Source: Blautia obeum ATCC 29174
GTDB taxonomy: Bacteria > Bacillota > Clostridia > Lachnospirales > Lachnospiraceae
Assembly (NCBI RefSeq): GCF_025147765.1
Contig: NZ_CP102265.1
Location: forward strand, 2,889,001 to 2,953,000
Direction: 5' to 3'
DNA length: 64,000 bases
Position 1 is the stretch's first letter. Every line of letters starts with the position of its first letter. The translations under genes and the position numbers were made by a program. Below are positions 16,381 through 25,592 of this stretch, piece after piece. A model generated the notes under the pieces. That model worked only from the letters and a program-made list of their open reading frames with translations. It did no database searches and was not told the origin of the DNA.

Positions 16381-17055
16381 TCAATCAATCTCTGATTTAA
16401 TCTTGTCCATCTTTTTCTGTATACTGTAAACATTTGTTTCCAGATCACCATTAAATACATAAGAACCTGCAACCAGAAGATTCGCACCGGCTTTCATCAC
16501 AGTTTCCATCGTTTCATCGTTGATTCCGCCATCCACCTGTATATCTACATCCAGTTCTTCTCTGTCGATCAGTTCCTTCAGTTCCTCAATCTTCTCTGTA
16601 CATTCCGGAAGATATTTCTGACCACCAAACCCTGGCTGTACAGTCATAATAAGAACCATGTCCACATCTTCCAGAAGATGGCTGATATCATTCACCGGAG
16701 TTGCAGGTTTAATAGAAACTCCGACTTTGACACCGGCATCTCTGATCAGTTCAATTGCTCTCTCCAGATCCTCACATGCTTCTGCATGTACCGTAATGGA
16801 ATCTGCACCACAGTCCACAAAATCCTGAATATAACGCTCCGGTGCCGATACCATCAGATGTACGTCAAAAAACATTTTGGATTCTTTGCGGATAGAACGG
16901 ATCACCGGCATTCCAAACGAAATACTCGGCACAAAATCTCCATCCATAACATCAATGTGAAGCCATTCAACTCCTGCTTTTTCCAAAGTCTGAATCTGTT
17001 CGCCCAAGCGGTTAAAGTCCGCCGACAAAATTGAGGGGCACAATCGATATTCCAT
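16381..17055 (-). CDS. rpe: Ribulose-phosphate 3-epimerase
   Basis: TIM-barrel enzyme of 224 residues interconverting ribulose 5-phosphate and xylulose 5-phosphate in the pentose phosphate pathway. Motifs are CPSILSADFNRLGEQ, HIDVMDGDFVPSISFG (metal-binding His and Asp), DVHLMV, MTVQPGFGGQKY and DIQVDGGIN. Length is standard. The ATG follows the rsgA stop with no gap (TATTAAATGG) and has AGGAGATATTAA as ribosome site. Confidence 0.96.
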   Translation of the reverse strand: MEYRLCPSILSADFNRLGEQIQTLEKAGVEWLHIDVMDGDFVPSISFGMPVIRSIRKESKMFFDVHLMVSAPERYIQDFVDCGADSITVHAEACEDLERAIELIRDAGVKVGVSIKPATPVNDISHLLEDVDMVLIMTVQPGFGGQKYLPECTEKIEELKELIDREELDVDIQVDGGINDETMETVMKAGANLLVAGSYVFNGDLETNVYSIQKKMDKIKSEID

Positions 17056-17934
17056 TTAATATCTCCTTTTCTCTTTCAATTCTTCATATAAACTTAGATA
17101 ATCTTCATATCGGAGTCTGCTGATCTCACCATTCTCCAAAGCTTCTTTTACTCTGCATCCCGGTTCATGGATGTGTCTGCATCCCTGAAATCTGCATGTA
17201 TCCTCATATTTTCGAAATTCTGGAAAATAATTTTTCAGATCCTGCTCTTCCATATTCATCAGATATAAAGACGAGAATCCTGGTGTATCCATCAGAAACG
17301 TATCTTCTCCAACCGGAATCACCTGTGAATGTCTGGTCGTATGCCGGCCTCTCTTCAGCTTACGGCTGATCTCGCCGGTCTCCATCTGTACTTCTCCCTG
17401 CAAAAGATTCGTCAGGGAAGACTTACCGACTCCGGAAGGTCCTGCAACAACTGTTGTCTTTCCCTTCAGGATCCTGTGTATCTCATCCAGTCCCTCTTTT
17501 TCAAGTGCACTGGAAAGGATCACCTGATAACCGCAGTTTCTGTAAATTTCACATAATGTCCGGGTTTCTTCTTCCGATGCAAGATCTTTTTTATTAAAGC
17601 AGATCACTGCCGGAACCTCTGCCTGTTCCATCATGATCAGGAAGCGGTCCAGCAGCATAAAATTGGGTTTGGGATTTTCAAGTGCAAAGATCACAAACGC
17701 CTGGTCAACATTTGCAACTGCCGGACGAATCAATGAATTCTTGCGTGGAAGGATTCGGATCAGATTGCCCGTTTGTTCCTGCTGGTCAAGTATTGTGATT
17801 TCCACATTATCACCTACCAGCGGTTTCTGATTATCTTTGCGGAAGATTCCCTTGGCTTTACATTCATAGAGCACTTCATCTTCTCCGTATACATAATAAA
17901 ATCCCGCTATTCCTTTGATGATCTTACCCTGCAT
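17056..17934 (-). CDS. rsgA: Ribosome small subunit-dependent GTPase RsgA
   Basis: Circularly permuted GTPase of 292 residues helping late 30S assembly. It has an OB-fold N terminus (residues 1-65), then FNKKDL (G4), VVAGPSGVGKSSLTNLL (G1), DTPGFSS (G3), and a C-terminal zinc site CRFQGCRHIHEPGC. All nucleotide-binding motifs are intact. It sits between the PASTA kinase (3 bp upstream) and rpe, an order often seen in Firmicutes. Confidence 0.96.
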   Translation of the reverse strand: MQGKIIKGIAGFYYVYGEDEVLYECKAKGIFRKDNQKPLVGDNVEITILDQQEQTGNLIRILPRKNSLIRPAVANVDQAFVIFALENPKPNFMLLDRFLIMMEQAEVPAVICFNKKDLASEEETRTLCEIYRNCGYQVILSSALEKEGLDEIHRILKGKTTVVAGPSGVGKSSLTNLLQGEVQMETGEISRKLKRGRHTTRHSQVIPVGEDTFLMDTPGFSSLYLMNMEEQDLKNYFPEFRKYEDTCRFQGCRHIHEPGCRVKEALENGEISRLRYEDYLSLYEELKEKRRY

Positions 17935-17937
17935 GTA

Positions 17938-20154
17938 TTACTCTGCTTTCTTGAAAGTAAGTGGATACTGTCCCAGCTGCTGGATCGTACCATCCACTAC
18001 TTCTGACACATATAATGTACCTTCGCTGACTCCCGGAGCTCCGGTAACATCCAGTGTATATGGGAATGTTATCTGTTTGCAGTCCACAATGATCGAAGAC
18101 TGTGTTTCTCCGTTCACATCCTGAAGAAGTTCCAGTCGAACCTGTCCTCCCTGATATCCGGTCGGTGTATTCAGTGTCTGTGTACATTTCCATACTTCAC
18201 CATTTGCAGCTGCTGCACTCTGCTGTGTGCTATCTGTGCTCTGTGCTGATGCAGTATTATCTGTTGCTGATGTGTCTTCTGTATCAGAAGATGGAGCTTC
18301 ATTTCCGCTGCTAACTACAATTTCAATCGGCTGATCCGGATCTGCATATTCATCTGCTGCCGGATCCTGAGAAATAACTTCCCCAGATGCCACATCGCTG
18401 CTCTGCTGCTCTGTCACCTTAATGTCAGTCCATTTTCCAAGTGTTGTGATTGCATCATTCTTTGTCATACCGACAACGCTTGGCACTGAAACACTATCGC
18501 CATAATCCAGACCACGGCTGACAACCAGTGTAACCTCGTCACCTGCAGAAACGCTGCTTCCAGCTGTCGGTGTGACAGAATCCACATAACCTGGATTTAC
18601 CATTGGATAGCCTGTTCCATCATCTTCACTGTACTCTTTCTGTACCGTTACATTCAGTCCAAGATCTTCCAGTGTCTGCTGTGCATCTATACCGGTTTCA
18701 CCGGAAAGATCAGGCATAACAACTTCCTGCTGACCTTTACTGAGATAATATTTCAGAGTTGTATACTGCTCTACTTTTGTTCCAGCCGGAATATCCTGTG
18801 AAGAAATTCTGCCTTTTTCCTGAGTAGAATTTTCTTCTCCCATCATCTGTTTGCCCAGCTTTTCTTCTTCAAGCAGAGCTGCTGCTTCATCTTCTGTCTT
18901 GCCTACCAGATTCGGTACTGTAACCATTCCATCTTCATCTGTACCTGTTGTATCTGTATTCTGTTCCTGCTGGTTATCTGTCTGTGTTTCACCACCGATG
19001 ATACCTGCCGCCTTGCCGATAAAGAAAATTGCGATTACAAGGATCACTGCACCTGCAACGAGAGACAGGATTGTCAGTGCACTGTTCGGTGCTTTATGTT
19101 TCTTTTTATTTCTGGATTTCTTTTCTTCACGTCGTCTGCGGCGATATTCGTCCTCGTAATCATCATCGTCGTCATAATCTTCATCCAGTACTTCATCTTC
19201 CAGTTCAGCTACATCCTGCTTACGCTGGGAAGTACGGTTTTTCGGTGTATGCTTGATCTCGCCAAGTTCTTCATCAGAGATCACAACTGTTTTCGCTTCG
19301 TTGTCAACAGAAGATAATTTCACAAAATTCCCCTGCGGATCGATCAGAGAATGTTTCAGGTCGGCAATTACATCCTCCATCTTTTCGTATCGACGATTTA
19401 CACTCTTCTGTGTACATTTCAGGATGATCTGCTCCAGACTGTACGGAAGTTCTTCTGTATATACACTCGGAGGTACCATTTCTTCCTGCAGATGTTTGAT
19501 TGCGATCGCAACAGTTGTATCTCCGTCAAACGGTACACGTCCCGTTACCATCTCATACAATGTAATACCCAGTGAATAGATATCACTCTTTTCATCACTG
19601 TAACCGCCGCGGACCTGTTCCGGAGAACTGTAATGTACAGAACCCATCACATTGGAACTGATAGTATTTGAAGAAGCAGCTCTTGCGATACCAAAATCTG
19701 TTACTTTTACTTTACCGTCTGTTGAAATAATAATATTCTGCGGCTTTACATCTCGGTGAACGATTCCGTGATTATGCGCTGCCTCCAGCCCCATAGATAC
19801 CTGAATCGCAATACTTGTTGCTTCTTTGATCGAAAGTTTACCCTTTTTGGCAATATACTCTTTCAGTGTAATGCCCTCGATCAGCTCCATAACGATGTAA
19901 TATACACCTTCATCATCACCCACATCAAAAACATTGACAATATTCGGATGTGTCAGTCCTGCTGCCGCCTGGGCCTCACTGCGGAACTTGCGGATAAAAG
20001 TTGTATCCTCTCTGAATTCCGGCTTCAATACTTTTACTGCCACAAAGCGGTTCAGCTTGTGATCCTTTGCCTTATATACATCGGCCATTCCGCCGGTGCC
20101 TATTTTACCTAAGATTTCATAGCGTTCTGCTATGATCATTCCCGTCTTTAACAT
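17938..20154 (-). CDS. prkC: PASTA-domain serine/threonine protein kinase (PrkC/Stk type)
   Basis: Membrane kinase of 738 residues sensing muropeptides or lipid II and phosphorylating wall, division and translation targets. The kinase domain (about 10-270) has GTGGMADVYKAKD, HRDVKPQNII and DFGIARA. An acidic and then basic juxtamembrane segment (DEDYDDDDDYEDE, RRRRREEKKSRNKKKHK) leads to one membrane helix at about 365-385. Outside are three PASTA repeats (VPNLVGKTEDEAAALL, MPDLSGETGIDAQQTL, VPSVVGMTKNDAITTL) and a Ser/Thr-rich linker ending in a distinct beta-rich domain. The ATG overlaps the phosphatase stop by 7 bp, giving a coupled kinase-phosphatase pair. Confidence 0.95.
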   Translation of the reverse strand: MLKTGMIIAERYEILGKIGTGGMADVYKAKDHKLNRFVAVKVLKPEFREDTTFIRKFRSEAQAAAGLTHPNIVNVFDVGDDEGVYYIVMELIEGITLKEYIAKKGKLSIKEATSIAIQVSMGLEAAHNHGIVHRDVKPQNIIISTDGKVKVTDFGIARAASSNTISSNVMGSVHYSSPEQVRGGYSDEKSDIYSLGITLYEMVTGRVPFDGDTTVAIAIKHLQEEMVPPSVYTEELPYSLEQIILKCTQKSVNRRYEKMEDVIADLKHSLIDPQGNFVKLSSVDNEAKTVVISDEELGEIKHTPKNRTSQRKQDVAELEDEVLDEDYDDDDDYEDEYRRRRREEKKSRNKKKHKAPNSALTILSLVAGAVILVIAIFFIGKAAGIIGGETQTDNQQEQNTDTTGTDEDGMVTVPNLVGKTEDEAAALLEEEKLGKQMMGEENSTQEKGRISSQDIPAGTKVEQYTTLKYYLSKGQQEVVMPDLSGETGIDAQQTLEDLGLNVTVQKEYSEDDGTGYPMVNPGYVDSVTPTAGSSVSAGDEVTLVVSRGLDYGDSVSVPSVVGMTKNDAITTLGKWTDIKVTEQQSSDVASGEVISQDPAADEYADPDQPIEIVVSSGNEAPSSDTEDTSATDNTASAQSTDSTQQSAAAANGEVWKCTQTLNTPTGYQGGQVRLELLQDVNGETQSSIIVDCKQITFPYTLDVTGAPGVSEGTLYVSEVVDGTIQQLGQYPLTFKKAE

Positions 20155-20894
20155 TTTTCCACCTCATTTGTGAATGGTTCTACCAGTATGACTGCTATGT
20201 TGTCCTTACCACCGTTCTGGTTTGCTTCTTTCAGAAGTTTCTCGCCCTTCTTCGGCAGTTCCTCTGTCTGGTCCAGTATGATTTCCTCTAATTTACTGTC
20301 CTCTACCATATTGCTCAGACCATCGGAACACATAAGAATCGTACTGTCCGGTTCCAATTTCAGGTCAAAAAAGTCAATATCTACGGTTCTCTCTGCACCA
20401 AGCGCCCTGGTAATGATATTTTTATCCGGATGATTTCTTGCCTCCTCCGGTTTGATCTCACCCATACGGACCATTTCCTGTACCAGTGAATGATCTTTTG
20501 TCACCTGATGAATTTCTCCCTGGATCACGTATAAACGACTGTCTCCTACATTCGCCACATATGCATAGTGACCGACAACTGTGCAGACCACGATCGTTGT
20601 TCCCATTCCCCTCAGATGTTCTTCTCTGCGGGAGCGTTCCAGAATCTCCGTATTTGCAGTCTCAATGGCATGACGAATCACCTTGATAGGGTTGAAATCC
20701 GCATCTCTCCGAATCTCGTCCACCAAAGTCTGAACTGCATGCGAAGATGCATAATCTCCGGCATTGTGTCCACCCATACCATCAGCAACGACAAACAGAT
20801 TCGGAAGATTTCCAACCGGGTTTTCGGAAACAAACACATAGTCCTGGTTCATCTTCCTCTTCTGCCCTACATCCGTAGCTGAATATACCCTCAT
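20148..20894 (-). CDS. prpC: PP2C-family protein phosphatase (PrpC/Stp)
   Basis: Metal-dependent Ser/Thr phosphatase of 248 residues reversing the partner PASTA kinase. PP2C motifs are ATDVGQKRKMNQD, VADGMGGHNAGDYAS, VANVGDSRLYV, KDHSLVQEMVRMGEI and CSDGLSNMV, so the metal-binding Asp residues are present. The ATG at 20894 follows the rlmN stop by one base; a GTG at 20906 that overlaps rlmN is the alternative. No signal peptide or membrane helix. Confidence 0.94.
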   Translation of the reverse strand: MRVYSATDVGQKRKMNQDYVFVSENPVGNLPNLFVVADGMGGHNAGDYASSHAVQTLVDEIRRDADFNPIKVIRHAIETANTEILERSRREEHLRGMGTTIVVCTVVGHYAYVANVGDSRLYVIQGEIHQVTKDHSLVQEMVRMGEIKPEEARNHPDKNIITRALGAERTVDIDFFDLKLEPDSTILMCSDGLSNMVEDSKLEEIILDQTEELPKKGEKLLKEANQNGGKDNIAVILVEPFTNEVEKC

Positions 20895-20895
20895 G

Positions 20896-21936
20896 TCACT
20901 TCTCACTTTCTGTTTTTTCCATATATCTTTTTCTTAACTGACCACAGGCACCGTCAATATCGCTGCCCATTTCCCTTCTAATAGTACCATTTATTCCACA
21001 TTTTTCAAGATTAATTTTGAAATTCTCCACTGCCTCACGTGTGGAACGCACAAAGGAACGCTCTCTTACCGGATTGACCGGAATCAGATTCACATGACAG
21101 TTAAGCCCTTTCAGACGGCCTGCAAGTTCCTGCGCATTTTCTTTACTGTCATTCACTCCTGCCACCAGACTGTATTCAAAGGTGATTCTGCGCCCTGTCT
21201 TGTCAAAATAATTGCGGCAGGCTGCCAGTAATTCATCAATAGAATATTTATTGGCGATCGGCATTAACTCCCGCCGCTTTTCATCATTCGGTGCATGAAG
21301 AGACACAGCCAGTGTCATCTGAAGTTTTTCTTCTGCCAGTTCATAAATTTTCGGAACCAGGCCACAGGTAGAAACAGTAAGATTTCGCTGGCTGATATGG
21401 ATTCCTCCGTCTTCCGTAAGAATATGAATAAAACGCAGCAGATTGTCATAATTATCCAGTGGCTCACCGGTCCCCATTACCACTACATTGGAGATACGTT
21501 CTCCGATAGATGTCTGAATGCGGTAAATCTGATCCAGCATCTCTGACGGAAGAAGGTTTCTGGTCAGGCCGCCAATCGTAGATGCACAGAAACGACATCC
21601 CATACGGCATCCCGCCTGAGATGAAATACAGACGGAATTTCCATATTTATAACGCATGAGAACACTTTCGATCATATTTCCGTCAGAGAGACGAAACAGA
21701 TATTTTCTGGTTCCATCCACCTTTGAGATCTGAACATCCAGAGTTTCCAGTGCCGTGATCGGATAATCAGCCAGTTTCTGTTTCAGATTCTTCGGGAGAT
21801 TTGCCATCTCATCATAAGAAGTTACCAGATGTTCATGCAGCCAACTGTAGATCTGCTTTGCACGAAAAGGCTTTTCTCCAATCTGCGTCATGAGTTCTTT
21901 TAACTCATCTATCGTCATTGATTTGATATCTGTCAT
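20896..21936 (-). CDS. rlmN: 23S rRNA (A2503-C2)/tRNA (A37-C2) methyltransferase RlmN
   Basis: Radical SAM methyltransferase of 346 residues. The cluster motif is CRMGCRFCAS (CxxxCxxC); other parts are GTGEPLDNYD, SLHAPNDEKRRELMPI and the C-terminal GTIRREMGSDIDGACGQL with the methyl-carrying Cys region. The N terminus (residues 1-90) is the RNA-binding helical domain. It starts at 21936, two bases after the rsmB stop. Confidence 0.95.
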   Translation of the reverse strand: MTDIKSMTIDELKELMTQIGEKPFRAKQIYSWLHEHLVTSYDEMANLPKNLKQKLADYPITALETLDVQISKVDGTRKYLFRLSDGNMIESVLMRYKYGNSVCISSQAGCRMGCRFCASTIGGLTRNLLPSEMLDQIYRIQTSIGERISNVVVMGTGEPLDNYDNLLRFIHILTEDGGIHISQRNLTVSTCGLVPKIYELAEEKLQMTLAVSLHAPNDEKRRELMPIANKYSIDELLAACRNYFDKTGRRITFEYSLVAGVNDSKENAQELAGRLKGLNCHVNLIPVNPVRERSFVRSTREAVENFKINLEKCGINGTIRREMGSDIDGACGQLRKRYMEKTESEK

Positions 21937-21938
21937 AA

Positions 21939-23291
21939 TTATTTCCTTCTGAATCTTGCAATAAAGAACCCATCTGTGCCATGCACTCCCGGAAGCATCT
22001 GCAAATATCCAAGTCCGGTCGTTTCTGAGCGAAGTTCTTCCGGTATGAATTCATCAATACTTTCCAGTTTGAACGGATGATTGTTCATAAACCACATCAT
22101 GTTCTCTTCATTTTCTTCTTTTGCAATCGTACATGTACTGAATACCAGTACTCCTCGCGGTTTTACATATTCTGCTGCTTTGTCCAGGATCGTTCTCTGG
22201 AGGATCACAAGTTCTTCTTCCTTCTGTGTTGTCGAACGATATTTGATTTCCGGTTTTTTGCCGATCACACCATATCCGGAACACGGCACATCCGCAAGGA
22301 CAATATCTGCTTTGCATTCCGATTCCACATCAAATATGGTTGCATCCTGTACCTTTGCCTGTACATTGATGGAATTCAGTCTCTGAATGTTTTCTTCAAT
22401 CAGGTTTACCTTATACTGACTGATGTCGCGGGCGTCTACCGTTCCAAAACCTTCCATTTTATCTCCTATATGGAGGCTTTTTCCTCCCGGTGCTGCACAC
22501 ATATCGATAACATAGTCACCTTTCTGAGGATTGGCAATCTCGGCAACCAGCATAGAACTGACGTCCTGTACAACCATTTTCCCCTGAATAAATGCATCCA
22601 GTGCAAGAATATGATTATATCCTGAAATACGTTTTGCATAAGGAAGATATGGTGCCTGTTCTACTTTGACTCCCTGATTTTTCAGACTTTCACAGATCTT
22701 ATCTACGGAATTAAGATATGTACGGCAGCGTACAGTCACCGGTTTTTCCTCCAGAAAATCCGCAAGCATTTTTTCTGTTGTCTCTTCTCCATAATCGGCA
22801 AGCCAGCGTTCTACCAGTTCTTCTGGCATGGAATAGCGAACCGAAAGATAACGTACAAGATTCTCTTCTCTTGGAGGATATTCCAGTTCATCCATCTGTC
22901 TTGCCACCGTGCGAAGTACACCGTTTACAAACGGTTTCAGATTATAAAATCCTTTTTTCTGTGCCAGTTTCACCGCTTCATTGCAGACTGCACTGTCCGG
23001 CACACGATCCATAAATTTCAGCTGATATACTGCACTTCGCAGAATCTCGCGGATCGGCGGTTTCATTTTATCAACAGGGATCTTAGAAAAAGAATCGATG
23101 ATATAATCGATCAATATCCTGTATTCCAGTGTTCCCTCACAGACTCTTGTGATAAAAGCTCTCTCCTGTTTCGGCAGAAACTGATATTTGGAAAGCGCAT
23201 TACGAATCGCAATATGACTGTGTTCTCCCTCTTCATCAATCTGAAGAAGGATCTCCATGATCATTTCTCTTGTATTGATTCCACTAGTCAT
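21939..23291 (-). CDS. rsmB: 16S rRNA (cytosine967-C5)-methyltransferase RsmB
   Basis: Protein of 450 residues with an N-terminal NusB-like RNA-binding domain (about 1-135) and a C-terminal Rossmann methyltransferase. Motifs are DMCAAPGGKSLHI (SAM), DVPCSGYGVIGKKPEI (catalytic Cys in PCSG) and FSTCTIAKEENE (second Cys). The ATG at 23291 overlaps the upstream peptidase gene by 8 bp and has GGAGGAAGA in front; a TTG at 23312 was not preferred. Confidence 0.94.
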   Translation of the reverse strand: MTSGINTREMIMEILLQIDEEGEHSHIAIRNALSKYQFLPKQERAFITRVCEGTLEYRILIDYIIDSFSKIPVDKMKPPIREILRSAVYQLKFMDRVPDSAVCNEAVKLAQKKGFYNLKPFVNGVLRTVARQMDELEYPPREENLVRYLSVRYSMPEELVERWLADYGEETTEKMLADFLEEKPVTVRCRTYLNSVDKICESLKNQGVKVEQAPYLPYAKRISGYNHILALDAFIQGKMVVQDVSSMLVAEIANPQKGDYVIDMCAAPGGKSLHIGDKMEGFGTVDARDISQYKVNLIEENIQRLNSINVQAKVQDATIFDVESECKADIVLADVPCSGYGVIGKKPEIKYRSTTQKEEELVILQRTILDKAAEYVKPRGVLVFSTCTIAKEENEENMMWFMNNHPFKLESIDEFIPEELRSETTGLGYLQMLPGVHGTDGFFIARFRRK

Positions 23292-23994
23292 CTCGTCTTC
23301 TTCCTCCTGCAAGTATCAAAAGTCTCAGCAGCTGCAGTATGGAAGCAGCCAGTGCAGCTACGTAGGTCATTGCCGCAGCTGTCAGTACTTTTCTTGCACC
23401 TTTTGTCTCATCACTCCCAAGAATTCCTGTACTCTGAAGCATTTTCAAAGCTCTGGAAGATGCATTGATCTCTACGGGCAGCGTCACCAGCTGAAACAGA
23501 ACCGCAAGTGAAAAGAGAACGATTCCTGCTGTTACCAGTGGGCGGATTCCTGAAAAAAGTCCGATCAGAAACAACGGCCAGGAAAGCGTGCTCCCAAAAT
23601 TCGCCACCGGAACGATCGCGCTGCGAAATTCAAGTGGTGCATAGCCGATTGCATGCTGAATTGCATGTCCGCACTCATGCGCAGCTACTCCAACTGCTGC
23701 CAGTGAAGTTTTATCATAGATATCCTCGGAAAGACTTACAGTCTTTGTCCTTGGATCGTAATGATCTGTAAGGCTTCCGGAAATTGCTCTTACATGTACA
23801 TCTGTAATCCCTGCCGCACGAAGGATTCTCTCTGCTGTCTCCGCTCCGGTAAGACCGGATGCACTTCTGATTCTGCGATAATAGGAAAATGTACTTTTCA
23901 GCCTTGTAGATGCAGCAAGTGACAGCAGCATTCCAATGATCAGCAGCACATAGGTCCAGTCAAATCCATAATATCCGTATCCATATCCGTACAT
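23284..23994 (-). CDS. YugP-type zinc-dependent membrane peptidase
   Basis: Protein of 236 residues. After a Tyr/Gly-rich start (MYGYGYGYYGFDW) there is a membrane helix, the zinc motif VAAHECGHAIQHA (HExxH), and two to three further helices (ASTLSWPLFLIGLF-like, TAGIVLFSLAVLFQLVTLPVEI, and the C terminus). YugP-like proteins belong to the DUF2265-type neutral zinc metallopeptidases; the substrate is unknown. The ATG at 23994 has AAGGAG 8 bp upstream; the GTG and ATG just before it are too close to that site. It overlaps rsmB and adjoins fmt. Confidence 0.85.
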   Translation of the reverse strand: MYGYGYGYYGFDWTYVLLIIGMLLSLAASTRLKSTFSYYRRIRSASGLTGAETAERILRAAGITDVHVRAISGSLTDHYDPRTKTVSLSEDIYDKTSLAAVGVAAHECGHAIQHAIGYAPLEFRSAIVPVANFGSTLSWPLFLIGLFSGIRPLVTAGIVLFSLAVLFQLVTLPVEINASSRALKMLQSTGILGSDETKGARKVLTAAAMTYVAALAASILQLLRLLILAGGRRRDD

Positions 23995-23999
23995 CCGCA

Positions 24000-24947
24000 T
24001 CACTCCTTATGATCTTTCAACATCGTCCCTGCAGTTACCTGATATCCGCGAAGAAACGCATCTGTTTCCATCCGTTTCTTTCCTTCCAGCTGCACTTCCT
24101 TCAGAATCAGTGTATCACTTCCGCATGCAACATGAATGCCAGATTTATCCACACCAATGATCGTTCCCGGTGCTTCTTTTCCACATTCTGCACGCTCAAC
24201 TGCACATTTCCACACCTTCAGCGTCTTTCCATTAAGAAACGTATATGCACTCGGCCACGGATTCAGTCCACGCACCAGTCTTTCCAGTTCAACAGCACTT
24301 TTTGAAAAATCCATCAGACCCATTTTCTTGCTGATCATAGCTGCATACGGTGTCGGGCTCTCTTCCGGCTGTTTTGTATAAACAGCAGTTCCATCTACAA
24401 TTGAAGGAATCGTTCTGATCAAAAGAGCGGCACCTTCCTCTGCCAGTTTGTCAAAAAGGCTTCCACCTGTCTCATCCTCTGCAAGTGGTACGACTGCCTG
24501 AGAGATCATATCTCCCGTATCCAATCCAACCCCCATCTGCATGATCGTTACACCGGATTCTTTTTCTCCGTCGATCACGGCCTGCTGGATCGGTGCCGCA
24601 CCTCTGTATTTCGGCAGAAGTGATGCATGAATATTCAGACATCCATACTTTGGCATATCCAGGATCGTCTTTGGAATGATCTGTCCAAAAGCGGCTACGA
24701 TGATCATATCCGGTTCCAGTTTTTTTAAAGTTTCCACAAATTCCGGTTCACGCACTTTGAGCGGCTGATAAACCGGAATATCGTGTTTCATTGCTTCTTC
24801 TTTGACCGGTGTCGGCAGAAGTGTCTTGCCTCTTCCCTTTGGTTTATCCGGCTGTGTTACAACTGCAGTCACCTCATATCCATTCTGTACAAGTGCCGCA
24901 AGAGGCGGTACCGCAAAATCCGGCGTTCCCATATAAACAATTTTCAT
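24000..24947 (-). CDS. fmt: Methionyl-tRNA formyltransferase
   Basis: Protein of 315 residues that formylates the initiator Met-tRNA with 10-formyl-tetrahydrofolate. N-terminal motifs are MGTPDFAVPPL and NIHASLLPKYRGAAPIQQAVIDGE (catalytic Asn-His region), plus MQMGVGLDTGDM. A C-terminal OB-like domain follows from about residue 205. Upstream lies def, the usual partner that removes the formyl group. Confidence 0.96.
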   Translation of the reverse strand: MKIVYMGTPDFAVPPLAALVQNGYEVTAVVTQPDKPKGRGKTLLPTPVKEEAMKHDIPVYQPLKVREPEFVETLKKLEPDMIIVAAFGQIIPKTILDMPKYGCLNIHASLLPKYRGAAPIQQAVIDGEKESGVTIMQMGVGLDTGDMISQAVVPLAEDETGGSLFDKLAEEGAALLIRTIPSIVDGTAVYTKQPEESPTPYAAMISKKMGLMDFSKSAVELERLVRGLNPWPSAYTFLNGKTLKVWKCAVERAECGKEAPGTIIGVDKSGIHVACGSDTLILKEVQLEGKKRMETDAFLRGYQVTAGTMLKDHKE

Positions 24948-25034
24948 ATAGTAGTCTGCTCCTCTTTTCTCCCATTATACATGGGGCTGTTTCATTATTT
25001 AATCTGTGATCACCTTAATTGCTCTTTATTGCAA

Positions 25035-25505
25035 TCAGTCTTCCTCATAGCTGGTTCTGTGGAGTTCTCCCTCAACCAGATCTGTGTACATTTTTCCGTC
25101 AAGGTGATCGATTTCATGGCAGAATGCACGCGCCAGAAGTTCGGTTCCCTCATAGATCACTTCATTCATCTCTTCATCCATGGCTTTAACTTTGACATAG
25201 TTTGGGCGAGTCACCTGACCTGCCATTCCCGGTACGCTTAAGCAGCCTTCGTCACCAGTCTGTTCTCCGGAAGTTTCAAGGATTTCCGGATTGATCAGTA
25301 CGATCGGGCCTTCTCCTACATCAATGACTACAATTCGTTTCAAAATACCGACCTGTGGTGCTGCAAGTCCGACACCCATTGCCTCATACATGGTATCCAG
25401 CATGTCATCGATCAGTGTTATGATCTTTGGAGTTACTTCTTTTACCGGCTTGCTGATTTTTCGCAAAACCGGATCTTCTTCTGTTCTGATTACTCTGATT
25501 GCCAT
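25035..25505 (-). CDS. def: Peptide deformylase
   Basis: Iron/zinc hydrolase of 156 residues removing N-formyl from new proteins. All three motifs are intact: GVGLAAPQVG, EGCLSVP (metal Cys) and HEIDHLDGKM (metal His residues, catalytic Glu). The ATG at 25505 (MAIRVIRTEEDP) follows GAGAGGAAGAATAAT and is the family-typical start; the frame is open 20 codons further upstream. It lies between priA and fmt, the common order. Confidence 0.96.
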   Translation of the reverse strand: MAIRVIRTEEDPVLRKISKPVKEVTPKIITLIDDMLDTMYEAMGVGLAAPQVGILKRIVVIDVGEGPIVLINPEILETSGEQTGDEGCLSVPGMAGQVTRPNYVKVKAMDEEMNEVIYEGTELLARAFCHEIDHLDGKMYTDLVEGELHRTSYEED

Positions 25506-25592
25506 ATTATTCTTCCTCTCTTTTTCTTCTTTTGTGGTGCATATAAATACTGCGGATTGCTCCACAACAAATTGTTCTTGCGATCCTGATAT